The notes under the pieces: model-generated | Told to the model about the DNA's origin: nothing | Databases searched by the model: none | The model's input: only the letters and a program-made list of their open reading frames with translations | Translations under genes and position numbers: made by a program | From: Stenotrophomonas maltophilia | Lineage (GTDB): Bacteria; Pseudomonadota; Gammaproteobacteria; Xanthomonadales; Xanthomonadaceae | Assembly (NCBI RefSeq): GCF_023518235.1 | Contig: NZ_CP090423.1 | Span: 2,975,001-3,039,000 of the forward strand | Length of the DNA: 64,000 nucleotides | Direction of reading: 5' to 3' | Shown here: in pieces, positions 63,357-64,000 of the stretch | How positions within the stretch are numbered: position 1 is the first letter of the stretch | Layout: the number at the start of each line of letters is the position of its first letter

Positions 63357-64000
63357 TCAGCGTCCGCGGCGGCGCACAGGCGTCACGCTCTGCACCTGGC
63401 CGTTATTGCGCATCATGCACAGGAAGCGGCCGTCGGGATAATCGATGATCAGTTCCTGGTAATCGCTGCCCACCGGCATCTGGGTGACCAGGGCGCCCTG
63501 CGCACCCTTGCGCACATTGCAGGCCCCCAGTGCGGTATCGCCTGACGGCGCCGGGGTGGTCACCGAAGACACATTGCGGAACACCGCGCGGCAGCCGCCA
63601 TTGACCCACACCGAATGCCGCGACAGGCCCCAGTTCTTGCCTTCCTCGCAGCGGGTGCGGCTGAGCTGGCGCACGATCTCCACATTGCCACGGGTGTTCA
63701 GATCGCACGACACCTGCTGCTGGCCGGTGGATTCACAAGTCACTTCGCGCGGCAGCGCGGCATCCCCGGTGGCAGCGTCGCCAGGGCGGGCGCTGTTTGT
63801 GGCGGGCGCGGGCGCACCACGGCTGTTGACCTGGCAGATGCCATTGGCGCCGCCTCGGCCGGTGTAGCTGACCTGCGGCGAGCCGTCATCGTTGCGGCTG
63901 ATCGACAGGGTGATGCCGCTGTTGGTATCGCGTGCTTCGAAGTAGCGGTCGTTGAAGCGCTTCAACGCCGTCTCGCGGCCCTGCACGTAGACCGGGCCGC
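63357..64000 (-). CDS. DUF3011-containing exported protein, 5' end outside the window
   Basis: At least 213 codons, open to the right edge (GPVYVQGRETALKRF is the first sequence seen). A DUF3011 module lies in the middle: REVTCESTGQQQVSCDLNT, LSRTRCEEGKNWGLSRHSVW and VNGGCRAVF, with paired cysteines. It is followed by a further Cys-containing domain (GACNVRKGAQGALVTQMPV ... FLCMMRNNGQV). The role is unknown; the pattern suggests a disulfide-linked periplasmic or surface protein. Confidence 0.8.
   Translation of the reverse strand, partial: GPVYVQGRETALKRFNDRYFEARDTNSGITLSISRNDDGSPQVSYTGRGGANGICQVNSRGAPAPATNSARPGDAATGDAALPREVTCESTGQQQVSCDLNTRGNVEIVRQLSRTRCEEGKNWGLSRHSVWVNGGCRAVFRNVSSVTTPAPSGDTALGACNVRKGAQGALVTQMPVGSDYQELIIDYPDGRFLCMMRNNGQVQSVTPVRRRGR

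Overview
This window is chromosomal DNA from a high-GC gammaproteobacterium of the Xanthomonadaceae, most likely the Stenotrophomonas maltophilia complex. The evidence is the high-GC coding style, an Ax21-family outer-membrane protein, a TIGR02001-type outer-membrane protein, a phosphomannomutase/phosphoglucomutase with a membrane-bound N-terminal half, and many short 'GTAG...' palindromes that match what I recall of the SMAG repeats of S. maltophilia. I see no rRNA, tRNA, CRISPR array, prophage, insertion sequence or replication origin. It reads as core genome with strings of tightly packed operons, many joined by 4-base ATGA/GTGA overlaps.

Layout. 1-6.0 kb: tyrS (cut by the left edge), an M23 peptidoglycan endopeptidase, anmK, a ribbon-helix-helix-like protein, and an exonuclease III-type gene coupled to ampG. 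Much of this is wall turnover and muropeptide recycling. 6.2-7.5 kb: pyrE and an exported coiled-coil protein. 7.6-15.6 kb: complete kdpFABCDE, the high-affinity K+ uptake system with its own two-component system, preceded by a candidate KdpE box. 15.8-21.6 kb: the coaBC-dut-algC operon on the minus strand, then an orphan response regulator and radC. 21.7-32.0 kb: argS, a SPOR protein, an SDR, a DUF1456 protein, a LysR/MFS divergent pair, outer-membrane proteins, a second orphan response regulator and small conserved proteins.

32.1-42.1 kb: a Lys/Ala-rich histone H1-like protein, a DegP/MucD-type protease, a YqjD/YqjE-like membrane trio, an AI-2E-family transporter, a HAD hydrolase, an M17 aminopeptidase, and a membrane-anchored catalase-like peroxidase coupled to cytochrome b561. 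42.08-42.59 kb: a noncoding, roughly 510-bp imperfect palindrome with a REP-like hairpin at its exact centre. 42.6-50.9 kb: two divergent ABC export systems. One is an ATPase/permease/histidine kinase/response regulator operon. The other is an adaptor/ATPase/FtsX permease/FtsX permease operon. 50.98-51.09 kb: a candidate small RNA with a CU-rich loop and a UUCG terminator. 51.1-64 kb: two EamA transporters, a KgtP-like symporter, an M28 peptidase, a metallo-beta-lactamase-fold hydrolase, trpS with an extra C-terminal domain, CsbD and entericidin-like stress proteins, arginase, and small exported or membrane proteins. The last gene (DUF3011) is cut by the right edge.

The strongest candidates for something new are the long palindrome at 42081-42589, the candidate small RNA at about 50994-51085, the KdpE box at 7595-7611, the terminator fused to the anmK start codon, and the clusters of SMAG repeats around 57.7-58.25 kb. 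I do not see a complete new defence or mobile system.
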